From Mycobacterium sp. (GTDB lineage Bacteria; Actinomycetota; Actinomycetes; Mycobacteriales; Mycobacteriaceae), in contig JAGQTV010000019.1 of NCBI GenBank assembly GCA_020438845.1, positions 16,767-80,766 of the forward strand: a stretch of 64,000 bases of DNA. Reading direction: 5' to 3'. A program made the position numbers and the translations under genes. The notes beneath the pieces were generated by a model. The model made no database searches. It had not been told where the DNA came from and saw only the letters and a program-made list of their open reading frames with translations. Shown piece after piece: positions 36,192 to 45,082 of this stretch (positions are counted from its first letter, which is position 1; each line of letters starts with the position of its first letter).

Positions 36192-37724
36192 CTAAAACCG
36201 GATGTTTCGCAACATGTCGTACACCCCGGCGATCCACAACAGCAGCGGGATCACGGCCGCAATCGCCACGCCGTCGACAAGTTCCAGAACCCGCCGCATC
36301 ACCGGCGACACCCGGCGCACGCCTTCCGTGGCGCCGACCAGGACCAGAGCGGCGACGGCCGTCACAACGAATACGGCAACCGATAGCCACGCCCAATTCG
36401 GGAACCAGAGGCACAGTTTCGCCAGCACGCCGATCGGCACTGCCACCGATGCGCCCAACAGCCACCACGCGCACCACCGTTCAGCGTAAAGCCGCGCCCG
36501 AAACGCACAGATTACCGTGACAAGCCCGGCCACGACCAGGCTGTGCACCAGGAAGTGCCCTCGGACGACGACGGCGATCGCGCCAAGAGTCAGAATCGAG
36601 CAACCCGCCGCGACGAAGCCGATGAGCAGCCGCTTGGCCAAATCACTGCGTTCGGTGAGCCGTTCGGCAGATTCCGGGACGGAGGCGATGATGGCCCGCC
36701 AGGTCGAGGACTCCTCGTCCAGGGCCTGCGAGTCGGTCACCGGATCCAGCAGTTCCTCGTGAGTGACCGACTCACCGGGGGCAGGGATCGGGGGAAGTGC
36801 GATCCGGGCGACCGCGACCGTCAGCTTCGCCGCGTTGGTCACCACGATCAGACCAGCCGCGACCGCTGCAGCGGGAACCCAGTTCTGCCAGCCGTATCCA
36901 TAGGCGATCGCCGCGGCGGTGATCACGGTCGCCACGGTGGCCACATATGCCGCCCCCTCGGCCCGCCCGCGAGGACCTCCACGGGTGAAGATGGCAATCG
37001 CAGCCAGTACCGCTGCAGCAGCGGCCAATTGGGGCGCACCGGCCGAGGTGAACTCACGGGGAAGTGGCACGGCCGTGGCGGCCCCTGCGGCGAGCAAGGA
37101 CGCGGCCGCGATCAGCAGACTCTCGGAGAAGCCGGCGTGGCGGTACCTGACCCAGGCCTGCCAACTTCCGGCCAAGGCGATGATTCCCAGGACCAACAGC
37201 CCGACCGCCCACCACCACCCCTGTCCACTGCTCAGCCAGCTGACAAAGGACACCACAGCGGCCGAGGTCGCAACCACCGGGATCGCGATGCCGAGGAAGA
37301 GGTTCAGCGCCGAACGGTCGAACTGGGGGGACTCGTCGAGCACCGCGATCGCGTCGATCACGTCCTCGACCAGGGGTCGGTAGCGTTCGGTACGACTGGT
37401 CGAAACCAGGGTCAGTAGCGAGCCGTCGACTATCCCGGCCTCATCCAACGAACGGTTCCGTTTCAGCGGCGGCGCACCCGGCCTGGCGAACGACCAGACG
37501 CCTTGAGCCTTGAAATCGAACCCCGCCAGTATCTCCGCCGGTGTGCCCTCCAGGAGTTCCTCCAGCACGCCGACCGTTTCGTCGATATAAGCCTCGACGG
37601 GTGCGGCGGCGGGCAGCACGAGATCGGTCATCCGGCGCCCGGTGAGGATCGTCACCCGGGTAGTGGCCGGGCGATCGGGCCGCGACGACTTTCCGGATGC
37701 AGGAGCCGACGCCGGGGCGCTCAC
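36192..37724 (-). CDS. eccD1: Type VII secretion channel protein EccD1
   Basis: EccD forms the membrane vestibule of the type VII secretion complex. The 510-residue protein has an N-terminal ubiquitin-like domain (TRVTILTGRRMTDLVLP to near residue 115) and then about eleven membrane helices (for example GWWWAVGLLVLGIIALAGSW and IAIPVVATSAAVVSFV). It resembles EccD1 (Rv3877) in position and layout. The start overlaps the espI stop by 4 bp (GTGA). Its obligate partners EccB, EccC and EccE are not encoded in the window, so it must either join a complex encoded elsewhere or be an extra copy. Confidence 0.9.
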   Translation of the reverse strand: MSAPASAPASGKSSRPDRPATTRVTILTGRRMTDLVLPAAAPVEAYIDETVGVLEELLEGTPAEILAGFDFKAQGVWSFARPGAPPLKRNRSLDEAGIVDGSLLTLVSTSRTERYRPLVEDVIDAIAVLDESPQFDRSALNLFLGIAIPVVATSAAVVSFVSWLSSGQGWWWAVGLLVLGIIALAGSWQAWVRYRHAGFSESLLIAAASLLAAGAATAVPLPREFTSAGAPQLAAAAAVLAAIAIFTRGGPRGRAEGAAYVATVATVITAAAIAYGYGWQNWVPAAAVAAGLIVVTNAAKLTVAVARIALPPIPAPGESVTHEELLDPVTDSQALDEESSTWRAIIASVPESAERLTERSDLAKRLLIGFVAAGCSILTLGAIAVVVRGHFLVHSLVVAGLVTVICAFRARLYAERWCAWWLLGASVAVPIGVLAKLCLWFPNWAWLSVAVFVVTAVAALVLVGATEGVRRVSPVMRRVLELVDGVAIAAVIPLLLWIAGVYDMLRNIRF

Positions 37725-39202
37725 CGCCGCTCCAGCCTCTCGAAGTCATCCGAAAGCGCAGCCGCGAGCTCGGTGACTCTGCGCTGGTAGACCGGACCGA
37801 GCAGATCGAGGTCGATCGCAGTACCAGCAGCGATGTGTTTGTCGTAGGGCAGGACGACCACCCGGCCGGGGCTGACATGACGCTGGAACTGCTGGACCAG
37901 ATCGTCGACGTCGACATTGGGCTTGCCGGGAACGGTGTGGTTGATCACGACACAAGTCCGGCCGAGCAGATGCTGGTAGCCGTTCTGGCGCAGCCAGTCC
38001 ATCGTGACCGCCGCCTGGCGCGCTCCGTCGATCGATGCGCTGGCCACGATCACCAGACCGGAAACGGTACCCAGCACCGCGCGTGCCGCCGGGTGGAAAA
38101 GACCGGCGCCACAGTCGGCGAGCACCAGGTTGTAGTAACGGGAGACGATATTGGTGGCCGCTTCCCACTCCTCGGGCCCGAATGGGCGGCGCGCAACGCT
38201 GTACTCATCGGAGGCCAACACCTCCAGATTGGACCGATTCATACTGGTGTAGGCGCGGATATCGTTGTAGCGAGCCAGGTTTCGATCGGCGAGTAGATCG
38301 GCGACGCTCGCTGCGGACTCCCGCCCGCAACGATCAGCCAGGTTCCCGGCATCCGGATCTGCGTCCACTGCCAGAATCCGGTCGCCCCGCACTTTGCTCA
38401 GCGTTGATCCCAGCACCACTGTCAGCGCGGTCTTGCCGACTCCGCCTTTAAGCCCGAAAACCCCGATCTGGTACGAATCCCGCGCATTTCGCCGGATTCG
38501 GTTGTGCAGATCCATCTCGTAGATCTCGTCCGGCGACGGGCCCAGGTTGATCCGGGTCAGCCGATACAGAACATGGCGCCAGCCACGCTTGGACGGCATC
38601 TTCACCGAGGTCTTGACATCGACGTGCGACAACGCATCGATCGCACGGTGGTTTCCGATGGTCGACGCCGAGGTCTGCTCGGGCGCACTGACCATGGCTT
38701 CGGTCGCCGGCCAGACGTTGACGATCTCGGTTCGACCGTCGGCGTGACGTTCGGCCGACGGCACCCGGACGGGCCGGTTCAGCACGTCGGATGCCGCGGC
38801 GGTGGGGACCACGGTCGTGGCCTCCGTGTCGCCCTCGGGTGCGCCCCACTCCTGGCTCGGCGCACCTGAGACGGCGGGACCGTGCGGTCGCGGAGTCGGA
38901 CCCCCGGGCGGCGGCATTCCAGGCCATGACCGGGCCGGTGGACGCGCCGGCGGCGGGGGTCCGGGCGGAAGGCCCGTGTTCCGCTGCGGTTCGGGAGTCT
39001 CGGCTTGCCGTACCCGACTCGTCACCGGCATCGGTCCTGCTCCCCCGCCCGCGGCGGGTTCCCAGTCGCGCTGCGGGAAAGACCCCCTTGCCACCGGGGT
39101 GTCGGGCACATGCGCGGACCCCTCATCCTCGACTGGCGGCGAGTCGTCGTCGCCGCCGTCCGACGGTTTGAAAAGACTTTCGTAGTCGGCCGGCACAAGC
39201 AC
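37721..39202 (-). CDS. espI: ESX-1 secretion-associated ParA/MinD-like ATPase EspI
   Basis: The 493-residue protein has a disordered Pro-rich N-terminal half (PPGPPPPARPPARSWPGMPP) and a C-terminal ParA/MinD-like domain. The deviant Walker A is GLKGGVGKTALT, with ILAVDADPDAGNLADR and VLADCGAGLFHPAARA following. The linker block GWRHVLYRLTRINLGPSPDE is shared with EspI (Rv3876). In M. tuberculosis EspI has been linked to ESX-1 regulation under low ATP. The GTG at 39202 is used; a second GTG at 39196 is possible. A 137-bp gap with a long inverted repeat separates it from esxA, unlike the tight spacing downstream. Confidence 0.9.
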   Translation of the reverse strand: MLVPADYESLFKPSDGGDDDSPPVEDEGSAHVPDTPVARGSFPQRDWEPAAGGGAGPMPVTSRVRQAETPEPQRNTGLPPGPPPPARPPARSWPGMPPPGGPTPRPHGPAVSGAPSQEWGAPEGDTEATTVVPTAAASDVLNRPVRVPSAERHADGRTEIVNVWPATEAMVSAPEQTSASTIGNHRAIDALSHVDVKTSVKMPSKRGWRHVLYRLTRINLGPSPDEIYEMDLHNRIRRNARDSYQIGVFGLKGGVGKTALTVVLGSTLSKVRGDRILAVDADPDAGNLADRCGRESAASVADLLADRNLARYNDIRAYTSMNRSNLEVLASDEYSVARRPFGPEEWEAATNIVSRYYNLVLADCGAGLFHPAARAVLGTVSGLVIVASASIDGARQAAVTMDWLRQNGYQHLLGRTCVVINHTVPGKPNVDVDDLVQQFQRHVSPGRVVVLPYDKHIAAGTAIDLDLLGPVYQRRVTELAAALSDDFERLERR

Positions 39203-39257
39203 CTCTCTCAGTCACTCATGGCTCAACGGGTCGACCGAACGGTCTGATCCGCAACGT

Positions 39258-39322
39258 GAAGTTGGCGGGTCCGGCACAGGGTTCCTGCGACCAGGGTTCC
39301 TGCGAACGTTCCCGCCAACTTC
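39258..39322. terminator. 12-bp inverted repeat enclosing a tandem duplication between esxA and espI
   Basis: GAAGTTGGCGGG (39258-39269) is a perfect complement of CCCGCCAACTTC (39311-39322), with a 41-base loop. The loop contains two copies of a 15-bp step (AGGGTTCCTGCGA repeated). It begins 17 bp after the esxA stop in the direction of transcription. There is no U-run, so it is better viewed as a processing, stability or attenuation element than as a classical intrinsic terminator. Confidence 0.6.
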
Positions 39323-39338
39323 GCCCAGGGCCATTGAA

Positions 39339-39626
39339 TCAGCCGAACATTCCCGTCACGCCGGATTCAGTCTGCGCCATCGTCTGGCCGGCCTCGCTGA
39401 TGGTCTGGGCCAGGTTCTGCAGAGCCGAGTTCAGTTCCGCGGAGGTGCTGTCCCAACGTTGCTGCACGGCCTGGTAGGCCTCCGAGCCCGAACCGCCCCA
39501 CACCGAGGCCAGCGCCGCCAGCGAGGCCTTGCCCTCGTCGAGCAACCCGTGCGTGGTCGACACTGCACCGTGAATCTCCGAGGCGCCGCCCTCGATCCCG
39601 GCGAAATTCCACAGCTGTTCCGACAT
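39339..39626 (-). CDS. esxA: WXG100 protein EsxA (ESAT-6)
   Basis: The 95-residue protein matches ESAT-6 along its length: [20 protein letters not shown], the [20 protein letters not shown] turn with the WxG motif at Trp43, and the end [19 protein letters not shown]. Two helices form a hairpin that pairs with EsxB; the complex is exported by ESX-1 and is tied to phagosomal membrane damage in pathogens. It lies 70 bp after esxB in the same direction, with a purine-rich ribosome site. This is a true EsxA rather than one of the many esx paralogues. Confidence 0.96.
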   Translation of the reverse strand: MSEQLWNFAGIEGGASEIHGAVSTTHGLLDEGKASLAALASVWGGSGSEAYQAVQQRWDSTSAELNSALQNLAQTISEAGQTMAQTESGVTGMFG

Positions 39627-39696
39627 TGTTAGTTCTCCTTTGATTTCCGTTGTCCGTGTTCGTATTTCAGTGTTCAGAAGTGGTAATGGAAGATGA

Positions 39697-39999
39697 TCAG
39701 ATGTTCATTGCCGACTGCAGCGACGAGGTCTGGTCCTCGTCGGTGGAGGTGTACTGCACGCCGGCGTGGCTGATGTTGTTGGAGATGTCGTTGAGCTCCT
39801 GAACCTGACGGTTCGCGGCCTCTTGGAACCGGAGCAGCGCCGCCTGGGCAGCCTGGCCGGCCTGGCCGTGCCACTGGCCAGCCAATGAACCGGCGGTGCC
39901 CTCGACCTGAGCGATCACTGCCTTCAGCTCACCCGAGATCCTCTCGAAATTGCCGGCCTCCTTGGCGAGGACAGCAGCATCGGTATTCATCTGTGCCAT
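39697..39999 (-). CDS. esxB: WXG100 protein EsxB (CFP-10)
   Basis: The 100-residue protein aligns with CFP-10 throughout: [24 protein letters not shown] with Trp43, [17 protein letters not shown]. It has a C-terminal tail with the YxxxD/E export signal (YTSTDED). It is the chaperone-like partner of EsxA and carries the signal recognised by the EccC ATPase. It follows PPE68 by about 110 bp. Since EccC is not encoded nearby, export relies on a system elsewhere. The C-terminal residues (LQSAMNI) differ from CFP-10, which may alter EccC recognition. Confidence 0.96.
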   Translation of the reverse strand: MAQMNTDAAVLAKEAGNFERISGELKAVIAQVEGTAGSLAGQWHGQAGQAAQAALLRFQEAANRQVQELNDISNNISHAGVQYTSTDEDQTSSLQSAMNI

Positions 40000-40108
40000 T
40001 GCTGTTTTCCTTTTTCTTTTCCTGTGTCCTCACCATCGGTGTGGCGAGTCCCCCGGCCCGGTCGGGCGGGAAGTCCTTGTGCGCCAATACGGTCACCCCT
40101 GATCGCGG

Positions 40109-41482
40109 TCACCAGTCGTCGGCGTCTTCTTCTTCGGTGTCGTACTCCAGCGCATCGGGCCCACCGAGGCTCTGGCGTACCCCACCACTGGTGCCCCGGT
40201 GACCCAGACCACCCATCGGGCCGGCGCCCACCCCACCTGCATTGTTCGCGGCCACCGGAGCCAAGCCCGTTGCCGTTGAACCGGCTGCCGCGCCAGCGGC
40301 CACCGATGCCGGGTTCAGACCCGATTCGCCGACTCCGAGCAGCCCGGCCAGCATCGGCGTGCGCGCACCAAGGCCGCCGGCACCCGGCAGCGAGGCCCCT
40401 CGCACCAGACCGGCACCAGCTGAAGGGCCACCGCCTCCGGCGAGCGGGTGGGTCGAGAAAGGACTGGCACCGAGCAAACCGACCTGCGCACCCCGGCCTG
40501 AGGCTCCTGCCAGCGACGTTCCGGCTTGGTCACCGTGGCCCATCTGGCTGAACAACGACGAGACTTGCTGCAACGGCTGGGTCAGCTGCTGCATGGGACT
40601 CTGCAACAGTTGGCCGGCCTGTTGCGGGACCTGTCCGATCTGCGAGGCCACCTGGCTCATCATCTGCATGCCCTGTTGCCCGAGTTGATCCTGGGGCTGC
40701 TGGGCGGTGCGGCTGTTCGCGGCGGTTTCGCCGGCCCGCTCCGCCTTGTTCTCGCCCAGGGCAGCAGCCTGGTTCGCAGTGGAGGCGACCCGGCCCACCT
40801 GCAGTGCGGTCGACTCCGCCGTCGCCTGGGCGGCAACGTGAGCGATGGCGGCCTCCCGTGCCGCGGCACCGGGGGCCATGGCGGCCGCCGCGGCCACCCC
40901 TGCTGCACCCACCGCCTCGGCGACCCCGGGAATGACGATCGGCGGCAGCGGCGGCACCGGCTCGAACGTGGTGTTGAGCAGGGTCTCGGCATGATAGGCG
41001 TCCATAGCGGCAGCTGCTTGGTTCCACATCCGGACGAAGTAGTCCTCTTCGTTCAGGCCGATCGGCACCGTGTTGATCCCGAGAAAATTGGTGGCCTCGA
41101 GGACAGCATGGGTGACGTGGTTCTCCTCGATCTCAGGAATCGGCGGAGTCTCGGCCAAGGCCGTGGCGTGGGCGGTGGCCTGAGCCGCGGCCTGCAGCGC
41201 ACGCTTGTGCGCCTGAAGACTCGTCGTCCGCATCCACAGCACCGCCGGGGTGATCGCGGAGATCGCCCGTTCGCTGGCGGCGCCGGTCCACGTTGCTGCG
41301 AGCTGGGCCAGCGAGGCAGCCAACTCGTCGGCCTGGACCTCCAGTGACAGGGCGAAGGCCTCCCACGCCGATGCCGCCTGCAGCATCGGCGCCGACCCCG
41401 CCCCCAGCATCAGCCGCGAAGTGTTGATCTCCGGCGGCAGGGCATGCCAGGTCGGCATTACCGGTATCGGTAGGCCAGCCAT
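40109..41482 (-). CDS. ppe68: PPE family protein PPE68
   Basis: The 457-residue protein starts with an N-terminal PPE domain (ALPPEINTSRLMLGAGSAPM) with the WxG-like AWTGAASE turn and the NFLGINTVPIGLNEEDYFVRMW block that marks PPE68. The C-terminal half contains QQLTQPLQQVSSLFSQMG, MQMMSQVASQIGQ and [15 protein letters not shown], then an acidic tail (YDTEEEDADDW). These are the landmarks of M. tuberculosis PPE68. It forms a heterodimer with the PE protein encoded 60 bp upstream. An Ala-rich insert near residues 180-240 makes it longer than the M. tuberculosis protein. Confidence 0.94.
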   Translation of the reverse strand: MAGLPIPVMPTWHALPPEINTSRLMLGAGSAPMLQAASAWEAFALSLEVQADELAASLAQLAATWTGAASERAISAITPAVLWMRTTSLQAHKRALQAAAQATAHATALAETPPIPEIEENHVTHAVLEATNFLGINTVPIGLNEEDYFVRMWNQAAAAMDAYHAETLLNTTFEPVPPLPPIVIPGVAEAVGAAGVAAAAAMAPGAAAREAAIAHVAAQATAESTALQVGRVASTANQAAALGENKAERAGETAANSRTAQQPQDQLGQQGMQMMSQVASQIGQVPQQAGQLLQSPMQQLTQPLQQVSSLFSQMGHGDQAGTSLAGASGRGAQVGLLGASPFSTHPLAGGGGPSAGAGLVRGASLPGAGGLGARTPMLAGLLGVGESGLNPASVAAGAAAGSTATGLAPVAANNAGGVGAGPMGGLGHRGTSGGVRQSLGGPDALEYDTEEEDADDW

Positions 41483-41542
41483 CTAGTGTTCACCCCCGTC
41501 CTGTCTGGTTCGGATTCTCGGTCGAGCAATGCTGAAGCGCGG

Positions 41543-41839
41543 TCAGCTCAGGATCGAGCCGTGGGCTTCGTCGACTTCGGCGTACGTGGCGGCTACCTCG
41601 ATTACCGCTGCTCCGGCCCTGGTCACCTCTTCCTGGGCGGCTGCATTGACTGCGGTGACCTGAGCGCCTTCGGCGCCGAACGACAGGGCCGCCAGCGCTG
41701 AGACTTCGTCGACGCCCGCCGGCGCCAGTGCGGTGGTAGCGGCGCCGGCCGTCGTGCCGGCGGCGATGCCGCTGGCGCCGTTGGCGACCACCGCTGCCCC
41801 AATGCCCGCTGCAGCCGGATCGTGGCTCATGGGTTCCAT
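41543..41839 (-). CDS. pe35: PE family protein PE35
   Basis: The 98-residue protein is a stand-alone PE domain. MEPMSHDPAAAGIG resembles the N-terminus of PE35 (Rv3872), followed by AGVDEVSALAALSFGAEG and the C-terminal helix GAAVIEVAATYAEVDEAHG with its YxxxD export signal. It pairs with PPE68 and opens the module; in M. tuberculosis PE35 and PPE68 also affect esxBA expression. The ATG at 41839 gives full similarity; a second ATG three codons later is possible. A plausible promoter lies about 90 bp upstream. Confidence 0.93.
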   Translation of the reverse strand: MEPMSHDPAAAGIGAAVVANGASGIAAGTTAGAATTALAPAGVDEVSALAALSFGAEGAQVTAVNAAAQEEVTRAGAAVIEVAATYAEVDEAHGSILS

Positions 41840-41928
41840 GTCGCTTGCCTTTCTGGTCGGTATCCCGGATCGGTATAGCTGCGTGTTCGGTGCCGATTCT
41901 CGACGTATTCACATCGTTCGCACACTTT

Positions 41929-41957
41929 GCTATACCGCATTCTTTAACTTTGCTGAA
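41929..41957 (-). promoter_or_regulatory. Predicted promoter of the ESX-1-type module
   Basis: On the minus strand TTCAGC (41952-41957) is 17 bp from TATAGC (41929-41934). The resulting leader would be about 80 bases before the PE35 ATG. A small inverted repeat, AACTT-N5-AAGTT (41946-41960), overlaps the -35 box and could bind a regulator. The region is visibly more AT-rich than its neighbours. Confidence 0.45.
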
Positions 41958-42047
41958 GTTACGGCTATCAGTCTATCCGGCCCGTGGGAGTGCTCGAGAC
42001 ACTTGTTGGGCGGCGCTCAAGCGAGCAGCCCAGCGGTGCCAATCCGG

Positions 42048-43118
42048 CTAGTAGAGCCGCCCTCGCAACACCACCCGGTCCGGGCGGGACAGCACCTGCG
42101 GCCCGGAACGCGGGTCGGCGTCGAAACAGAGCAAGTCAGCCGATGCGCCGTCGGCCAGGGCAGGCCGGCCCAGCCAGCTCCGGGCATCCCAGCACGCAGC
42201 GCCCAGGGCCTGGCTCGGTGTCATTCCGATCCCCTTGAGCGCCTCAACTTCGTCGGCGATCCGGCCGTGGACCACGGCGCTGCCGGCGTCGCTGCCGGCG
42301 TAGATCGGCACCCCCGCTTCGCGGGCAGCCGCCACCCGCTGGGAGCAACGCGCGTACAGATCCCGCATGTGTGCCGCGTAGAGCGGGAATTTGCTCGCGG
42401 CATCGGCGAATTCGGGGAAATTCTCGATGTTGATCAGTGTGGGCACCAGTGCCGTACCGCCCTCGACCATCATCGCGACGGTATCGTCGGTCAGCCCGGT
42501 GCCGTGCTCGATGCAGTCGATGCCCGCCTTGATCAGACCGGGCAGGGCATCCTCGCCGAAGACGTGCGCGGTCACGCGAGCGCCTTGGGCATGGGCAGCC
42601 GCGACGGCCGCCACCAGGACGTCGTCGGACCACAGCGGAGTCAGGTCGCCGACTGATCGATCTATCCAGTCGCCGACGAGTTTGACCCAGCCGTCGCTGC
42701 GACGGGCTTGTTCGGCCACCGCATCAGGCAGCTGCCATTCGTCTTCCAACTCGACGGCGAAACCCCGCGAATAGCGTTTCGGCCGCGCCAAATGCCTCCC
42801 CGCTCTGATGATCCGGGGCAGATCGTGGCGGGCGTCGAGGCTGCGGGTGTCGATCGGCGACCCGCAATCGCGCAGCAGCAAGGCACCGACCTCGCGTTCG
42901 CGCTCCGCTTGCGCTATTGCCTCGTCGAGCTCGACGCCGCCATGTGGCCCCAAACCCACGTGACAGTGGGCGTCGACAAGACCTGGAATGATCCAGCCGC
43001 CGTCAAAGATGGTCTCCGCACCGCTGACCGGTTCGCTGCGCAGGAGCCCGTCGGAGATCCACCACTCCACCTGCTCGCCGTCGGGCAATCCCCGCCCGCG
43101 AAGGTGGAACGTATTCAC
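42048..43118 (-). CDS. Amidohydrolase-family metal-dependent hydrolase
   Basis: The 356-residue TIM-barrel hydrolase begins with a small beta-domain and the metal motif VDAHCHVG (HxH). It continues with a carbamylated-Lys candidate (WVKLVGDW), RVTAHVFGED and CIEHGTG supplying His ligands, and YAGSDAG giving the catalytic Asp. This is the imidazolonepropionase/prolidase-like branch; the substrate is unknown. It directly follows ffh with a 5-bp gap and corresponds to Rv2915c, so co-transcription with ffh is likely. The ESX-1-type module begins about 210 bp downstream. Confidence 0.88.
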   Translation of the reverse strand: MNTFHLRGRGLPDGEQVEWWISDGLLRSEPVSGAETIFDGGWIIPGLVDAHCHVGLGPHGGVELDEAIAQAEREREVGALLLRDCGSPIDTRSLDARHDLPRIIRAGRHLARPKRYSRGFAVELEDEWQLPDAVAEQARRSDGWVKLVGDWIDRSVGDLTPLWSDDVLVAAVAAAHAQGARVTAHVFGEDALPGLIKAGIDCIEHGTGLTDDTVAMMVEGGTALVPTLINIENFPEFADAASKFPLYAAHMRDLYARCSQRVAAAREAGVPIYAGSDAGSAVVHGRIADEVEALKGIGMTPSQALGAACWDARSWLGRPALADGASADLLCFDADPRSGPQVLSRPDRVVLRGRLY

Positions 43119-43123
43119 CCGCT

Positions 43124-44689
43124 TTAGAACTTGCCTGGGAACTTCAGTTTCGACAGGTCGAAGTCCGCCAGGCCCGGGGGCAGTTCGTTGAGGCCCTCCG
43201 GCATCTGGGAAAGGTCAGGGAATCCAGCAGGCATGCCCGGCATGCCGGCTCCCAACATCGGATTGCGCGCCTTCGGCGGCGTCGGACCGCGACCCCGTTT
43301 GCCTTTCTTGGCGTTCTTGGCGTTTCGTTTGGATGACCGGCGCGCGAACGGCATGCCCATGGCGCCGGCCATCTGCGACATCATCTTTCGGGCCTCAAAG
43401 AAGCGGTCGACAAGCTGGTTGACGTCGGAGACGCTGACCCCGGAGCCATTGGCGATCCGCAGCCGCCGGGAGGCGTTGATGATCTTCGGATCGGCGCGCT
43501 CCTCAGGGGTCATGCCGCGGATGATGGCCTGGATCCGGTCCAGATGGCTGTCGTCCACAGCGGCCAGGGCGTCCTTCATCTGCCCGGCACCCGGCAGCAT
43601 GCCCAGCAGATTGCCGATCGGGCCCATCTTGCGAATCGCCAGCATCTGCTCGAGGAAATCCTCCAGAGTGAGCTCTCCGGAGCCGATCTTGGCCGCGGCC
43701 TCCTCAGCCTTCTTCGCGTCGAAGACCTGCTCGGCCTGCTCGATCAGCGACAGCAGGTCACCCATGCCGAGGATGCGGCTAGCCATGCGGTCGGGGTGGA
43801 AGACGTCGAAGTCGTCCAGCTTTTCACCGGTTGAGGCGAACAGGATCGGTACGCCGGTGATTTCACGGACCGACAGCGCCGCGCCGCCCCGGGCGTCACC
43901 GTCGAGTTTGGTCAGTACGACGCCGGTGAAGCCGACACCGGCACCGAACGCCTCGGCCGTGGCCACGGCGTCCTGGCCGATCATGGCGTCAAGGACGAAC
44001 AGGGTCTCATCGGGCTGCACCGCATCACGGATCGCGGCGGCCTGCGCCATCAGTACGTCGTCGATGCCCAGACGGCCGGCGGTGTCGACGATCATGACGT
44101 CGAAGTGTTTTGCCTTTGCCTCGGCCAGGCCCGCGGCGGCGACGGCGACCGGATCGCCGGGCCCGTAGCCGGCGGTGTCCGGGGAGTCGGCGGCGGTGCC
44201 CGGATGCGGGGCGAAGACGCTGACGCCCGCCCGCTCGCCGACGATCTTGAGTTGGTTGACCGCGCCCGGGCGCTGAAGATCGCAGGCCACCAACAGCGGG
44301 GTGTGCCCCTGGTCGCGCAGCCACTTGGCCAGCTTGCCGGCCAGCGTGGTCTTACCGGCGCCCTGCAGGCCGGCCAGCATGATCACCGTCGGCGGATTCT
44401 TGGCGAAGACCAACTGCCGCGTCTGGCCGCCCAGGATCCCGATGAGTTCCTCGTTGACGATCTTGATGACCTGCTGGGCCGGGTTGAGCGCCCCGGAGAC
44501 CTCGGCCCCCTTTGCCCGTTCCTTGATCTTGGTGATGAAGGCGCGGACGACGGGCAGCGAAACGTCGGCTTCCAGCAGCGCCAGGCGAATCTCGCGGGCG
44601 GTGGCGTCGATGTCGGCGGGGGTCAGCCGGCCCTTGCCGCGCAGGCCGGCCAGTGCCCCGGTGAGCCGATCGGAGAGGGATTCAAACAC
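43124..44689 (-). CDS. ffh: Signal recognition particle protein Ffh
   Basis: Ffh binds 4.5S RNA and signal sequences of nascent membrane proteins and delivers them to FtsY. The 521-residue protein has the N domain, a GTPase G domain with G1 loop GLQGAGKTTLAGKL, the VDTAGR motif (IVDTAGRLGID) and TKLDGDARGGAAL, and then the Met-rich M domain (GNLLGMLPGAGQMKDAL). A Gly/Pro/Met-rich C-terminal tail follows. It starts with GTG at 44689. The receptor gene ftsY lies 7 kb away in the same direction. Confidence 0.96.
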   Translation of the reverse strand: MFESLSDRLTGALAGLRGKGRLTPADIDATAREIRLALLEADVSLPVVRAFITKIKERAKGAEVSGALNPAQQVIKIVNEELIGILGGQTRQLVFAKNPPTVIMLAGLQGAGKTTLAGKLAKWLRDQGHTPLLVACDLQRPGAVNQLKIVGERAGVSVFAPHPGTAADSPDTAGYGPGDPVAVAAAGLAEAKAKHFDVMIVDTAGRLGIDDVLMAQAAAIRDAVQPDETLFVLDAMIGQDAVATAEAFGAGVGFTGVVLTKLDGDARGGAALSVREITGVPILFASTGEKLDDFDVFHPDRMASRILGMGDLLSLIEQAEQVFDAKKAEEAAAKIGSGELTLEDFLEQMLAIRKMGPIGNLLGMLPGAGQMKDALAAVDDSHLDRIQAIIRGMTPEERADPKIINASRRLRIANGSGVSVSDVNQLVDRFFEARKMMSQMAGAMGMPFARRSSKRNAKNAKKGKRGRGPTPPKARNPMLGAGMPGMPAGFPDLSQMPEGLNELPPGLADFDLSKLKFPGKF

Positions 44690-45082
44690 GCAGCCAGCCT
44701 AGCCGCATCCACCTCGTGGACCGCCGATAGCCGACAGCTGGATACGAACAGGACGGAGCAGGCCGCAGGGCAGTTTGCCTCACCGGCATCGGTCAACAGA
44801 CAGCAGCACAGGGCCATCGACTGCTGATACCGAAGCATCGAAATCATTCGTTCGACTTGGAGGCACCGCCCCTTGCCGTAAAGGAGCACCGGTTCTGCAG
44901 GACCCACCGCTGCGACCATGACTGGGCGTAGTGGTTCTCGATGCCTCCCCGCTGGCGAGATCAACCACGCGACATGGTCGACCAATCAGGACCGTGTCGC
45001 GATTTTCGTCATGCCGATGTAGCGTAATGCGGGTTAGGAAGAAGCTGAACGAACCCAAAGCGGATATTCAGGAGTGCCTGAG
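44690..45082. other. 393-bp divergent regulatory region between ffh and the secreted protein gene
   Basis: No gene is supported on either strand. The segment must hold promoters for ffh (leftward) and the PE-PPE-like gene (rightward). A TAGCGTAAT stretch near 45020 could include a -10 box for the latter, and an AGGAG lies at about 45070. No strong inverted repeat was found. Confidence 0.4.
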
